A stretch of 64,000 nucleotides of DNA from Sapria himalayana (Eukaryota > Streptophyta > Magnoliopsida > Malpighiales > Rafflesiaceae). How positions within the stretch are numbered: position 1 is the first letter of the stretch; the number at the start of each line of letters is the position of its first letter. Position numbers and translations under genes: made by a program. The stretch spans positions 1 to 64,000 of the forward strand of contig JAREIK010001730.1 in assembly GCA_029783825.1 (NCBI GenBank), in the 5' to 3' direction. Of this stretch, positions 28,339-39,844 are shown in pieces. The notes under the pieces are model-generated. The model had not been told where the DNA came from. It made no database searches and saw only the letters and a program-made list of their open reading frames with translations.

Positions 28339-28370
28339 ACTAGAGTATGCCCTAAAAGGCAATCATTAGA
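28339..28370 (+). mobile_element. Copia Angela/SIRE-type LTR-start remnant
   Basis: Contains GAGTATGCCCTAAAAGGCAA, which resembles the conserved start of plant Angela/SIRE Copia LTRs (TGTTGGA-ATATGCCCTAGAGGCAA type). Only about 30 bp is recognisable. It lies exactly between TAGA units on the left and TCTA units on the right. The motif match is from memory. Confidence 0.5.
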
Positions 28371-28670
28371 TATATATTTATGTGCCTATGTATTTGTATA
28401 TCTATTTGTCTGTCTATCTATCTATCTATCAATCTTTTCATTTATCTATCTATCTTTATATATATATATATATATATATCATTTGATATATCTATCTTTA
28501 TATCTATCTCTTTATATATCTTCCTATCTTTCTCTATATCTATATGTGTAACTATCTTCGTATTTATCTATCTGTCCATATATATGTCTATCTATATATC
28601 TATATGTTTATATATCTATTTGTCTATCTATTTGTCTAGCTATCTATATTTATATATGTATATCTATTTA

Positions 28671-28707
<37 letters not shown>

Positions 28708-29339
28708 CTATATCAATTTGTTTTTCTAACTATCTATATGTCTGTATTTTATTTATCAAGGTGTCTATCGATCTAATTATCTGTATGTCTTTAGATCAAT
28801 CTATATATATATCTATTTGTCAATCAATCAATCAATCTATCTGTTTATGTATCTATCTATTTGTCTATCTATCTATGTAATTATCTATCTAACTATTTGT
28901 GAATCTTTTTGTCTATAAATTTATCTCTCTATCTATTTGTCTATCTATCTATTTTTCTATATATTTATCTATCATTTGATCTATCAATCGATCTATTAAT
29001 CTTTCTATATTTCTATCTATCTCTATCTTTCAATTTGTCTAACTATTTTTTTATCTATCTATTTATTTATATATATTTCGGTCTATCTATCTATTTATCT
29101 ATCTATTTATTTATATATGTATATATCTGTCTATCTATCTATCTCTCTCTCTATCTCTATCTATCTATCTATCTGTCTATCAATCTGTCTATCTATATGT
29201 CTAACTATTTATCTATCTATCTATATATCTATTTATCTATTTGTATGTCTATATATCTTTCAATATATCAATATATTTTTCTATCTATATGTCTATCTAT
29301 TTATCTATATCTATCTATTTATCTATCTGACTATCTATT

Positions 29340-29402
<63 letters not shown>

Positions 29403-30338
29403 CTATATGTATATCTATCTGTCTATCTATATGTTTGTATATGTATCTATCTATATGTCTATTTATATGTCTATCTATCTTATCTATCTGTCTATCTTTC
29501 TATCTATCTATATATCTATTTATCTATATGTATGTCTATATTTATTTAATCTATAAATATATTTGTATATCTATATGTCAATCTACTTGTCTATCTAATT
29601 ATCTATCTATCTACCTATCTATTTATCTGACTGTCTATCTATTTATCTATCTATATGTCTATCTAACTATCTATCTATATATTTATTTATCTATATATCT
29701 ATCTGTCTATATACCTATATATCTATATATCTATCTATATGTTTGTCTATCTATCTATCTATATGTCTATCTATCTATATGTCTATCTATCTGTCTATTT
29801 ATCTATCTATTTGTATATCAATCTGTCTATCTATCTGTCTATTTTTCATCTATATGTCTATCTATTTGTTTGTTTATATGTCTATCTATCTATCTATATA
29901 TTTATATATTTGTCTATCTATCTATCAATCTATTTGTCTCTCTCTATCTATTTTTCAATATCTCTATCTGTCTGTCTATCTTTCTATATGTCTATCTTTC
30001 TATCAATCTATTCATGTATATGTTTGTTTATCTATTTATATATATGTCTATTTATTTGTCTATATATCTATATATCTTTCTGTATGTCTATCTTTCTGTC
30101 TATCTTTATGCTTATCTATCTTTCTTTCTATTGTCTATCTATCTATATGTTTGTCTATCTGTCTGCCTATCTGTCTGTCTATCTGTCTATCTATCAGTTT
30201 GTCTATCTGTCTGTCTTTTGGTTTCTCTATCTACCTATCTATCTTTATATCTTTCTATCTATATGTTAATCTATCTATTTATCTATGTATCTTTCTATCT
30301 ATCTTTTTATCTTTCTATCAATCAATCTATCTTTCTAT
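28371..30338 (+). repeat. Degenerate TCTA array C
   Basis: About 2 kb in the same polarity as array A, starting at the LTR-like remnant and ending directly at the CACTA-1 terminus. It includes (TA)n tracts near 28681 and 29345 and TCTG-rich stretches near 30150-30220. Its frames are repeat artefacts. Confidence 0.96.
29345..29398. repeat. (TA)n tract
   Basis: Pure alternating TA of about 54 bp in array C. Confidence 0.97.
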
Positions 30339-31230
30339 CACTACTAAAAAATATGATAATACCAACTAAAATACCGACCAAAATATTTGGTATGTAATTA
30401 CCGACCAAAAACTTACAAGTTAGCAACCAAAAAAGTATATCGAAAAAAAAATTTCTACCGACCAAATTTGTGACCAAAGACCAACCATAATTACCGACCA
30501 AATATTTTTGGTCAGAAATCAGTGTACAAAGTAGTTATCGAACATATTACCGACCATTTAACAACCTATTACTATAATTGGTCGTTTCCATATTTTTTTC
30601 AAGTTATTATTATCTTTGTACTTACCAACCATTTACGACCAAATATATAGGTTGGTATTTATGGACCAAATCACGACCAAATATATAGGTTGGTATTTAT
30701 GGACCAAATCACGACCAATTTAGAGATCCAAAGAGGCGCATCGGAGAAAAATTCTCTCGACCAAATTCCCAACCAACTATCGACAAAATATATTAAGTCA
30801 GGATTATGGTCTACAAATTAGGGGGGAAATAGCAAAAAATATTCCCGAAAGATTACCAATGATTTAACAACATAAAATTTATAACCATAAAAAAATGTCA
30901 ATACAATGGTCATCCAATATATTTATAAGATCATAATTACAGACCAAACTATCAGCAGAATATTTAGGTCGGTAATTACTAAACATTTCATGATAATACC
31001 CACCATAACTCTCGACCAAATGTTATTGGTCAGAAATTGGTTTGTAAATTAGGATAGAAATAGCTAATAGAAATTGTTGACTAATTACCGACCATTTAAC
31101 CACCAAAAACATGTTAACATTAAAATTGGTCGATAAAGTGATTTCCACATCATTATAGATTTTTTATCACCGATCATTTACTGATCATAATTTTGGTCAG
31201 TTATTTTATTATTTTAATTTTTTGATTTGA
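30339..31230 (+). repeat. CACTA-1 terminus and subterminal repeats
   Basis: The terminus CACTACTAAAAAAT is followed by many copies, in both orientations, of ACCGACCAAA / TTTGGTCGGT-like motifs (for example near 30372, 30402, 30457 and 30494). In CACTA elements such motifs are binding sites for the TNPA-type protein. A 38-bp block starting ACGACCAAATATATAGG is tandemly duplicated at 30635-30672 and 30673-30710. Confidence 0.8.
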
Positions 31231-31344
31231 AAATTATTTACTAAGTCATTTAACCCTATATCATCGAAACTCTATCTATTTTCCAAATCAAAGCTGACTG
31301 TAAACACGAAAACACAAAAATTCTAATCTTACTTTTAAATCTAG

Positions 31345-33585
31345 GTAAGTTTTTCTTTGTTCTTCTCCTTCAAATTGCTTATATACATCTTCGTCTCTCT
31401 AAATTATATATAGATATTCAGAATTTCGTTTTAGTAATTCGGGTATTATGTTTTTTTTTCTCCTCCTAATTTCTTAATTTTTGCTTCGATTTTTTTAACC
31501 TAACATTATTTCGACTCGACACAATTAATTAAACTATAATTTTACATTTTTTAAAATTTGTTAATCCATGATTATATTTTTAGGTTTTAGTGATTTTGAT
31601 TTCAATTACATTATGTTTGCATCTGAATAATCTTAATGCTAATGGTTTATATTTATATAATCATATGACATTATGTATAAATGTCTATACTTTAATAAAT
31701 ATTATGATTTATGTTAAATCAAACTTTTAATTAATGTTAATCTTAAATGTCTATAATAGTATATATACACTTTTATACATTTATATAATCGAATGATATT
31801 ATGTATAAATGTCTATACTTTAATATATATAAATGGATTATATTATAAATACACATTGATATGTTTATATAAACATATAATGTTTATAAATACCTATACA
31901 AAATTTACATTAAACTATCCATTTATATATTTTCTTATATAACAATTATGTAATATTAAATTATAATACAATTTTGTAATTATTTATATTACATATTTTT
32001 TTATATAAATATAGAATATTTATAATGTTTATATAAATGTGATATATATACAATATAGTATTTATAAAAGAGTTACATTTAAATATAATAATATTTAAGT
32101 AACATTTATAAAAATATTTTATTCACAAATATTATATAGACACACATGTTTAATTATATAATCATATGTCATTTTATATAAATGTATTTATAACTATATG
32201 TATAATAAAGTTAACTACTTTTATAACTATATTTATAACTTTATATAACTAAATTTTAACTATATAATAATATAACTATATGTATAATTCTATATAACTA
32301 TATTTCAAAAAAATATATACTATATGTATACTAATATATAACTATATATAATTATATTTTACTAATTTATACCTTTATAAATGTTATATATAATTATATC
32401 CTGAAATACATATATATTTATATTTATGTGTATAACTATATTAAAATATTTATATAAATATGTAACACTCTATATAATTAAATATAACAATATTTGCAAC
32501 TATATATACATATATGTATTCATTTAATTAAATTAAAATATTTGTTTATAATGTTGTATATATTTATGTATAACTACTTATCACTACTTGTATAGATATA
32601 TTTTATATAACTATTTGTTTAATTATATATAACTATCTATATTATATGTAAAATAATTTATAACTATAAATAATTGTATCTTACTATCTATATCAAATTT
32701 AAAATTTTTATGCATAATAATATTTAAATATTAAATTTAAAGCTTATATTTAATATATATTTGTATATAGTAGAATATAAAAAAATATTTTACTATATCT
32801 ATATCTATACATAACTATATGTATAAATATATAAAATTAAATGAACATATATATAAACCTAAATGTATAAATATATGTTTAACTATATGTGTAACTATAT
32901 GTATAATCAAATATAATAATATTTATAATTAAATGTATAACAACATACAAGATTTTGTTAAACTATATGTGTATTACTATATATAAATATTTGTATAACT
33001 AAATAAATGTCTATATAATTATATATAACTATATTTGTAACTGCATATACTTTTATGTATTAATATAATTAAAGCAAAAAATTTTTTTATAACATTGTTT
33101 ATATTTATGTATAACTACTGATAACTACTTGTACTAATATATCAATATATAACTATATGTTTTATTATATATAACTATTTATAACTATATATTTATATGT
33201 AAAATAATATATAACTATAAATAATTGTATCTTACTATGTGTATAACTTTAAAAGTTTATGCATAATTATATTTTAATATTAAATTTACATCTTATATTT
33301 AATATATATTGTATATAGTAGTATATAAAAAATTATTTTACTATATCTATACCTATACATAACTATATGTATAAATGTATAAAATTAATATAACAAATAT
33401 ATAACTTACATGTATAAATATACATTTAACTATATGTGTAAGTATATGTATGATCAAATGTAACAATATTTATAATTACATGTATAACAACATACAACAT
33501 TATTTTAAACTATATGTGTATTACTATATATATAACTATAATTAGAAACAATTGTTTTGTTTAATAAAATGATTTTTTTAACTAG
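31345..33585 (+). other. CACTA-1 leader intron (predicted)
   Basis: GGTAAGT at 31344-31350 matches the plant donor consensus. TTTTTTTAACTAG ends at 33585, directly before TATGG with the transposase ATG at 33587. The interval is very AT-rich with no coding. A related leader, with a donor-like site, occurs in island 1. Confidence 0.55.
32447..33540 (+). repeat. 547-bp tandem duplication in the leader intron
   Basis: GTATAACAACATACAA, AAACTATATGTGTATTACTA and TATATACATATATGTATT-like phrases recur at an offset of about 547 bp (for example 32941 and 33488). The two copies are clearly diverged. Confidence 0.7.
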
Positions 33586-33586
33586 T

Positions 33587-34999
33587 ATGGAAGACAATCG
33601 TGAATGGATGTACAAGGGTTGAATAGTGAATGGAATGTTCTCTAATGAATGGGGGGATAAAGTTGATGAATATGTTGAGTTTGCTCTGAGGCATCCTGAG
33701 TGTGTGAATGGTGGTACATAAATAAGGTATCCTTGTACTTTAGTTAAATGTCAGAATAAAAAGTTTCAGAATATTGAGATTGTGAAGATGCATTTGTATA
33801 GTAATGGTTTTGTTGCAGATTACTATGTTTGGATATACCATGGTGAGAAGCAAGTCCACCAGAGGTGTTCGAGATTAGTATGGGTGTCAGTAAGTGAAAC
33901 TGATCAGATGCCCTCGGATAATATTAATCACACTACATACCATAAATTGGTTTTTGATGTTGTGGATCCTAAATTCAACCCGAATGAGGACCCCAATGTC
34001 GTGGCAAGGAATTTCTATGCTATGATTCGAGCAGGAGATAAACCTGTATATGAGGGAAATTCTAAGCATACTCAAAGTCATGAGGATGTTAGAAAAAAAC
34101 ACAGGTTTTTGCATGCATGGCTTGATGATATATATAAATTCATTCAAGAATTATTTCCAAAAGATAATCTGATGCCAATAGATTTCTATAGCACGAAAAA
34201 GTTAGTTAGAGGCTTGAGATTACTCGTACAGGTCATTCATTACTATGTGAAATTTTGTATGATATACTGGGGTGATGACAGTGACCTTAACAGTTGTAAA
34301 ATATGTGGGCATGCTTGGTACAAGCAAAAGGTTATGAGTTCTGGAAATAGAATGTATATACATAAGTTGAAGGTACCATATAACAAGATGCACTATTTTC
34401 CATTAACTCCAAGGTTACAGAGATTGTATGCATCAATTGCTACAGCTAATGAAATGAGGTGGCATTCAGAGTATCATATGGAGGATGGTAAGATGTGTCA
34501 CCCTTCTATTGCCCATGCTTAGAAATATTTTGATGAATATTTTCCTTATTTTTCTTCTAAAGTACTAAATATTAGGCTGTGTTTATTTGCTGATTGTTTT
34601 TAGCCATTTGGTCAATCTGGATAGTAATATTCTTTGTGGCCTGTGGTGGTGACACCGTATAACTTGCCTCCAGACTTATGTATGAAAGAGGAATTAATGT
34701 TTTTGATTGTGTTAGTGCCAGAGCCTACAAATCCAAAGGAGAAGATAGATCTTTTCTTGCAGCAATTGATTGAAGAGTTGAAAAGTTTTTGGGTTGTTGG
34801 AGTTCAAACTTATGATATATCCAAACGAGAAAATTTTCAGATGTACTCTGCCCTCATGTGGACCATAAATGACTTTCCAGCATATTCTATGATGTCTGGG
34901 TGGAGTACAATTGGTATGTTGGCATGCCTGCATTGTATGGAAGATTCTGATGCTTTAGATTAATTAAGAGCGAAAAATAGTCTATTTCCCTTGTTGTAT
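33587..34999 (+). pseudogene. TNP2-type CACTA transposase, broken
   Basis: One frame from ATG 33587 encodes the N-terminal transposase-associated domain (DEYVEFALRHPE, YPCTLVKCQNKKF, VKMHLYSNGFVADYYVWIYH). It continues into the Transposase_21/TNP2 region (CMIYWGDDSDLNSC, MHYFPLTPRLQRLYAS, ALMWTINDFPAYSMMSGWST, LACLHCMEDSDAL). In-frame stops lie at 33620, 33719, 34520, 34601, 34622 and 34625, and at 34961. Most sit where a Trp, Arg or Gln codon is plausible, so they look like point decay. Almost no indels are needed over 1.37 kb. The coding fades after KNSLF at about 34980, well short of a full TNP2 of roughly 700 or more residues. It cannot supply active transposase. Confidence 0.9.
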
Positions 35000-35084
35000 T
35001 TGAATATCTACCTAGAGAGAAATTGATTGATTCTATTTATAAAGAAAAATATGTATATTATATTAAATATTTAATATAATTAAA

Positions 35085-35406
35085 TAATAGATAGATAGAT
35101 ATCTATGTGTTTATCTATTTATCTATCTTTATATCTATTTGTTTGTTTAATAATTAGTCAATCTATTTGTCAATCTAACTGTCTAACTATCTATCTATAT
35201 ATCTTTCTATCTCTCTATATCTCAATTTGTCAATGTGTATAAAAGTTTATCTCTTTATTGATCATTTGTATATCTATATATCTATCTATATGTCTAACTA
35301 TTTATTTGTATTTCTAGCTATATGTGTATATGTTTATCTATCTATATGTATATTTGTCTATATTATCTATCTCTCTATCTATTTGTCTGTCTGTCTGTCT
35401 ACTTAT
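35085..35406 (+). repeat. Short TCTA array D between two CACTA elements
   Basis: About 320 bp. It opens with TAGA units that flip to TCTA through the palindrome ATAGATATCTAT (35095-35106). It then runs as TCTA/TCTG units up to the CACTA-2 terminus at 35407. Confidence 0.93.
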
Positions 35407-35700
35407 CATTACAAGAATAATCTCAAATAGCTAGTGAAAAATCCCTTACTATATGAGATTTTTCGTCGCTAAAATAGTAGAACGACAGATTAATGATGGA
35501 AATTTCCCAAGTTAAAGAGCTCGTCATAAAAAATTAATTATAGAAAAATTCCCTTGCTAATATTTTAATGACAGAAAATTTCCTATTAAAATTTTTCTTC
35601 CCATGCTAATTTTTATCGTAATTAAGATTTATAGAAAAGTCCCTAGCTAAATTAACAAGGGAAAAATCTTTAGCTATTTTAATTCGAAAACTATTTTTAC
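35407..35700 (+). repeat. CACTA-2 left subterminal repeats
   Basis: Tandem and palindromic variants of TAGCTAGGGAAAAATCCCTA alternate with TTTTCGTCGCTAAAAT and its complement. The same motifs in the same order open CACTA-3 at 59518. Confidence 0.8.
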
Positions 35701-36039
35701 TATTTTATTTTGTTTACAAAAAATTTGATTACATAATTTTAAATTTTTATATTAAATTGAATAAAAACATAAACTATAAACCAATAATTTTAATTAACAA
35801 AAAATAAAAGTAGTTATCAAACAATTCTTATACAGTATGTTACATTATTAAAACAAAAACATTACAAAATTTCATTATATATTCTTTATCAATTTATCTA
35901 ATGATAGTGCATAAAGTATAATTTGTCAATGAAATTGACTTTGTTTTGTCTTCCCTCGCTCCTTTGGTCACCATATTTCTGCCATGACAAAGCTGTCCTA
36001 GTCGCGCCGAATCATATCTAGTGAAAAATCCTTTTACTT

Positions 36040-36240
36040 TTAAAAGCTTCATATTGGGAACAATGCAGTACCATATCCATACAAAAATTAAACTAGTCAA
36101 TCAAATCAAAATAAATAAATAAATAAGGTTCTATTTTGATAAATATATATTACTGCAGTATATATATACATATATACTAGCATTTCACTAGTTACATATA
36201 TAAAACTATAGTATATATGTACATATTTCTACTGTAAAAA
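36040..36240 (+). repeat. Shared module, CACTA-2 copy 1
   Basis: Runs from a CAGTACCATATCC-type phrase through CAATCAAATCAAAATAAAT and ATTACTGCAGTATATATA to CTAGCATTTCACTAGTTACA. It recurs at 37680-37865 and three times in CACTA-3. Confidence 0.8.
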
Positions 36241-36314
36241 ATATTTTGTTCTCGAAAATTATGCAATACAACTTATACCTTATGTATAATACTAAAAAAT
36301 ATATATACATATAT

Positions 36315-36322
<8 letters not shown>

Positions 36323-36380
<58 letters not shown>
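36323..36380. repeat. (CA)n(TA)n compound microsatellite
   Basis: An AC run of about 40 bp followed by TA. Both strands give open low-complexity frames that are artefacts. Confidence 0.97.
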
Positions 36381-36829
36381 GTGCATGTGTGTACATACAT
36401 ACATCAGCATATATGTATAGTTACATATACAGAAAAATATACATTTCATAATATATAAATGCATGTATATACAAAAGTATATTTGACGATGTATATATAT
36501 TATACTGAAAACTCTTGGTATTAGGATGCTTCAATTCTTTTGTACTATATCTATTCTTATTCAATTCACCATAGTTTATATAGTGCAATTATTTACAAAA
36601 AATTATAAATGGAATTATTTGGAACAATAACTATTAAAACTCAATCTCATTATTTGTACAACAAAGAAAATCTTAGAATGATTGATGTATTAAACATGGA
36701 GCAATACTACATAAACTTATGTATGGAACTAATACCCATTCCAAATTGAGCACAATGAAGAATAATAATCTGCTGACATCACTCAGAAAAAAAAAAGTCA
36801 ATTAAGTAACCTATACCTATGATGTGGCT

Positions 36830-38165
36830 AGGGAAGATTCTCTTGCAACCCCGGTGAATAAACTCAGCTTAACTAGATTGATGACCACAACAACATTAAC
36901 AGAAACCTAGAGCTCCCTAGCCATAACATCAGATTCATTTCCAACGAGATCAATAGAAACCATAGATTCCAAAATATTAGATATCATAAAATCATATTGC
37001 AAGGGAGGAATGCCAGTAGGCACCACTGAAATGTAATAAACTACACATTCATTAATGATATGGTATTCACTACTTGATAGAGTTTCCTTTAACTCACATA
37101 TCTAGAAATGCATTATCAAATTCATCATCCTTTGAGGTTTTATTCAATAATTAAAAAATAAAACATGATGACAATAAAATGAAGCATAAATATAAGCATC
37201 CAAAGCTAAAGGAAAAGTACCATTCTTGTTGTACTAAAAAAAACTCATTTTTGTTAATTTTTTGCAACAATATCAGTGTCACAATTCATTTCTTTTCAAA
37301 TATGAACCATAAAAATTAAACAAATTATCAAAACAAAATTGAATATTACAAGTCCATTTATCCACTAGTTACCTATATTTAGTTCCATTCCCAAAAATAT
37401 CAATATATTGGATTATTTAGAAAAGCATGCCTCCAAATGAAAGTTATTTATAGAATGAACAAACATCACACACACAAAAAGAGTACCCTTAATGCATCCT
37501 CAATATGTGATATTGATGCAATAGATCTCTATGTTTCTACAATTAGGGAAAGAACGAACTCATTGATGAAGTCGATGTAGTGCAGCGCTTCATTTTTGAA
37601 TTGAGTGCCACCACCAAGAAAATTAAGATATTCACAAATAACTTTAACCCAATTATGATATCTCTCCACTTCTGCAAGCTTTGTATGTTGAACATTGCGG
37701 TACCATATCTGTACGAAAATTAAACCTGTCAATCAAATCAAAATAAATAAATAAATAAGATTATGTTTTGATAAATATATAATGCTACAGCATATATGTA
37801 CGTATATAATAGCATTTCACTAGTTACATATATAATACTGCAGTATATATATACATATATCCGGTTGTAATCGGGTATTGAGGCTACATGATGCTCATTC
37901 ACGAGCATCTTGTACAAGTCCTTGAGAGTAGCTCCTAACATCTTCTCTAAACAAGAATCAAAGGTATATGCCCAATCCAAGCAACCAAATCAAATTAAAA
38001 ACCAAAAAAACAAAAATTTCACAGCATAATGTTGTGCCCAACCTGTTACAAGCTCACAGAGAATTCAACTACTCGCCTCTTTCTTTTATTTGAGGTCGTA
38101 AAGCATCTTATCCAGCTCATAAAACTCGTGATGTAGTAATATCCACCCCTATGAAAACTTAAATA
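36830..38165 (-). pseudogene. Unidentified plant gene fragments, captured
   Basis: Four minus-strand blocks with protein-like composition, in order: about 38160-38045 (HHEFYELDKMLYDLK), 37980-37868 (DWAYTFDSCLEKMLGATLK, then DLYKMLVNEHHVASIPDYN), 37690-37529 (EVERYHNWVKVICEYL, LGGGTQFKNEALHYIDF) and about 37025-36830 (VVPTGIPPLQYDFMISN, LVGNESDVMAREL). Stops interrupt the first and last blocks and AT-rich, intron-like gaps separate them. The shared module at 37680-37865 lies between blocks two and three and partly overlaps the ends of both. I do not recognise the parent protein, and the blocks may not all come from one gene. A conceptual search should name it quickly. Confidence 0.5.
37680..37865 (+). 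repeat. Shared module, CACTA-2 copy 2
   Basis: Same order of phrases (GCGGTACCATATCTGTACGA, TCAATCAAATCAAAATAAAT, TAGCATTTCACTAGTTACAT). Here the right neighbour is captured coding-like sequence, while copy 1 is followed by a (CA)n run. Confidence 0.82.
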
Positions 38166-39840
38166 GAACAAGTATACAAGATTAATCTCGCACTAACTTA
38201 TCTAGTGGCCCTGCCTAATTCAACAACACAATTTTTATTCAAATTACAAGAGACTTAACTTTTTTTTGAAACTTTATTCAGTGAGGAGAACAAGCTTCAT
38301 CACTTCCAGAGCTTCTTTAAAATATTACTCGTGCCTACTACTTCTAATATATTTATTTTTGTAATATTTATATAAATTTTGTGTTTATCTACATTGAGCA
38401 TTATTTTTTTAGAATCCTCTAATAATTTTATTTTTAAATATATTAAAATAAGTTGTACTACAAAAATTCATTTATTAAACCTACAATTTTTTTGTGCATT
38501 GGGATACTTATGATTCAAATTAGAAACGGACCTTTGAGTTTGGTTATTATTATCTTAATTAAAATTATCTAAAATTTTAATTTCATTTTTATTTAATTTA
38601 CTATGATCCATTTTATTAGAAGGAATATACATGTATATATAGTAGAAGAAAAATATCTTAGTATTTCATTATACTCTCTTATATCAAAGTAAAATAAAAA
38701 AATACATATAATGTTCCTTACAAAATTAAATCTTCATCACAACATTTTCATTATTTCATTATTCATTGGACAACATCACTGCTATATTTAGAATTTATAT
38801 AAAATTATAATTTACATATTTTAAAATATGTAATATTATAAAAATAAAATAGTAAAAACAAAAAATAGAATAAAAAAATAAATTTTATTTTTACTTTTGA
38901 TTTTGAATATCATAGATAATCATACAAAGAAAAATAGAATATAAAGAAAAAATATAAATTTTTTATCTACTTATAAAAATAATTGAATTTTTAAAATTAA
39001 TTTTTAAATGTTGGATTTGGACTTGATAGAATCTAAACAACTGATTGTCGATGGCTAAGTAATGGCTAGGATAACCATTGTGTCAAAATTTAATTCATTA
39101 ATTAATAATCTAAAACGACTATAGGTTGTGACATGCCAACAATCCCAGATGATGCATCCATCTGGCACGATTAGACACTTATCATTGATAAAAAGATTAT
39201 ATTGCATGAGATCACATGTCGAGCTTGAATTGGGAGTACAGCTCAACCTAACCCATTGTATTAGTAGTTTTAAAATAAACTTGGCACGTGAGATCAGGTT
39301 GATAGTTTCAACCTGATCGGTAGCACTCGAGAATGACCTGAACACAATTTGTCAACCAGTACAAATTTGACCAGGGCGGGTTGGTGATTTGGATAATGTC
39401 GTGTTGCATGATATTGCGGCATAGGGGGCTTCCCTCTAGGATCGGCACAGGCCATGCAAAATGGCCATGCAACTAGGCTGCTCAACATATTTTCCACCTC
39501 TAATGATAGTCTTACCTTAGCAGGTTAAAAATTCAAATATTTTGATGACATGGCACCCAGTTTTTGTCCCTCAAAAGAAGACCAGGAAAAGAAGTTCCAT
39601 TAAACTTTTAAGTCAATTCACACCCCTGAGGCGCTACACTACTTTTATTAATAATGCCGATGTAAATGCCTTAGGCAGGATCTCACCCAGTCAGTTTTGT
39701 GTATTACCAAGTTCAATTATGTGGCCTTGTTCCTTTGGCCTTCAAAAGGCAGTACGATACATTTTCATCCAGAGAAAAATAGAATTATCTTATCATATTG
39801 ACATATCCTTATAAATAGAAATTTAATTAGAGTTTAAGTG
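38166..39840. other. Non-coding CACTA-2 interior with a possible TE remnant
   Basis: 38166-39000 is AT-rich with no coding seen. 39000-39540 is more GC-rich, with phrases such as AACCTGATCGGTAGCACTCG and CCAGGGCGGGTTGGTGATTT that recall degenerate plant LTR-type sequence, but I could not assign it. 39542-39814 is open on the + strand with no recognised similarity. Confidence 0.35.
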
Positions 39841-39844
39841 CTTA

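Larger units (their letters stand above)
30339..35070 (+). mobile_element. CACTA-1: En/Spm element, 3'-truncated
   Basis: Begins with CACTACTAAAAAATATG directly after TCTA units, as expected of a CACTA terminus. Next come subterminal repeats, a leader with a splice donor, a 2.2-kb intron and a broken TNP2-type transposase. The coding sequence decays near 35000 and TCTA units restart by 35085. No right-hand inverted terminus (TAGTAGTG) was found, so the element is truncated. No target-site duplication can be assigned. Confidence 0.82.

Noticed and set aside
34712..34933. Minus-strand frame opposite the transposase
   Set aside because: It is the shadow of the TNP2 coding frame and has no similarity of its own.
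36206..36464. Frames with Cys-Val and His-Thr runs
   Set aside because: They translate the (CA)n microsatellite at 36323-36362.
39128..39814. Short open frames on both strands at 39.1-39.8 kb
   Set aside because: No recognised domain. The quoted GC-rich phrases look like degenerate TE sequence, so they were not called as genes.
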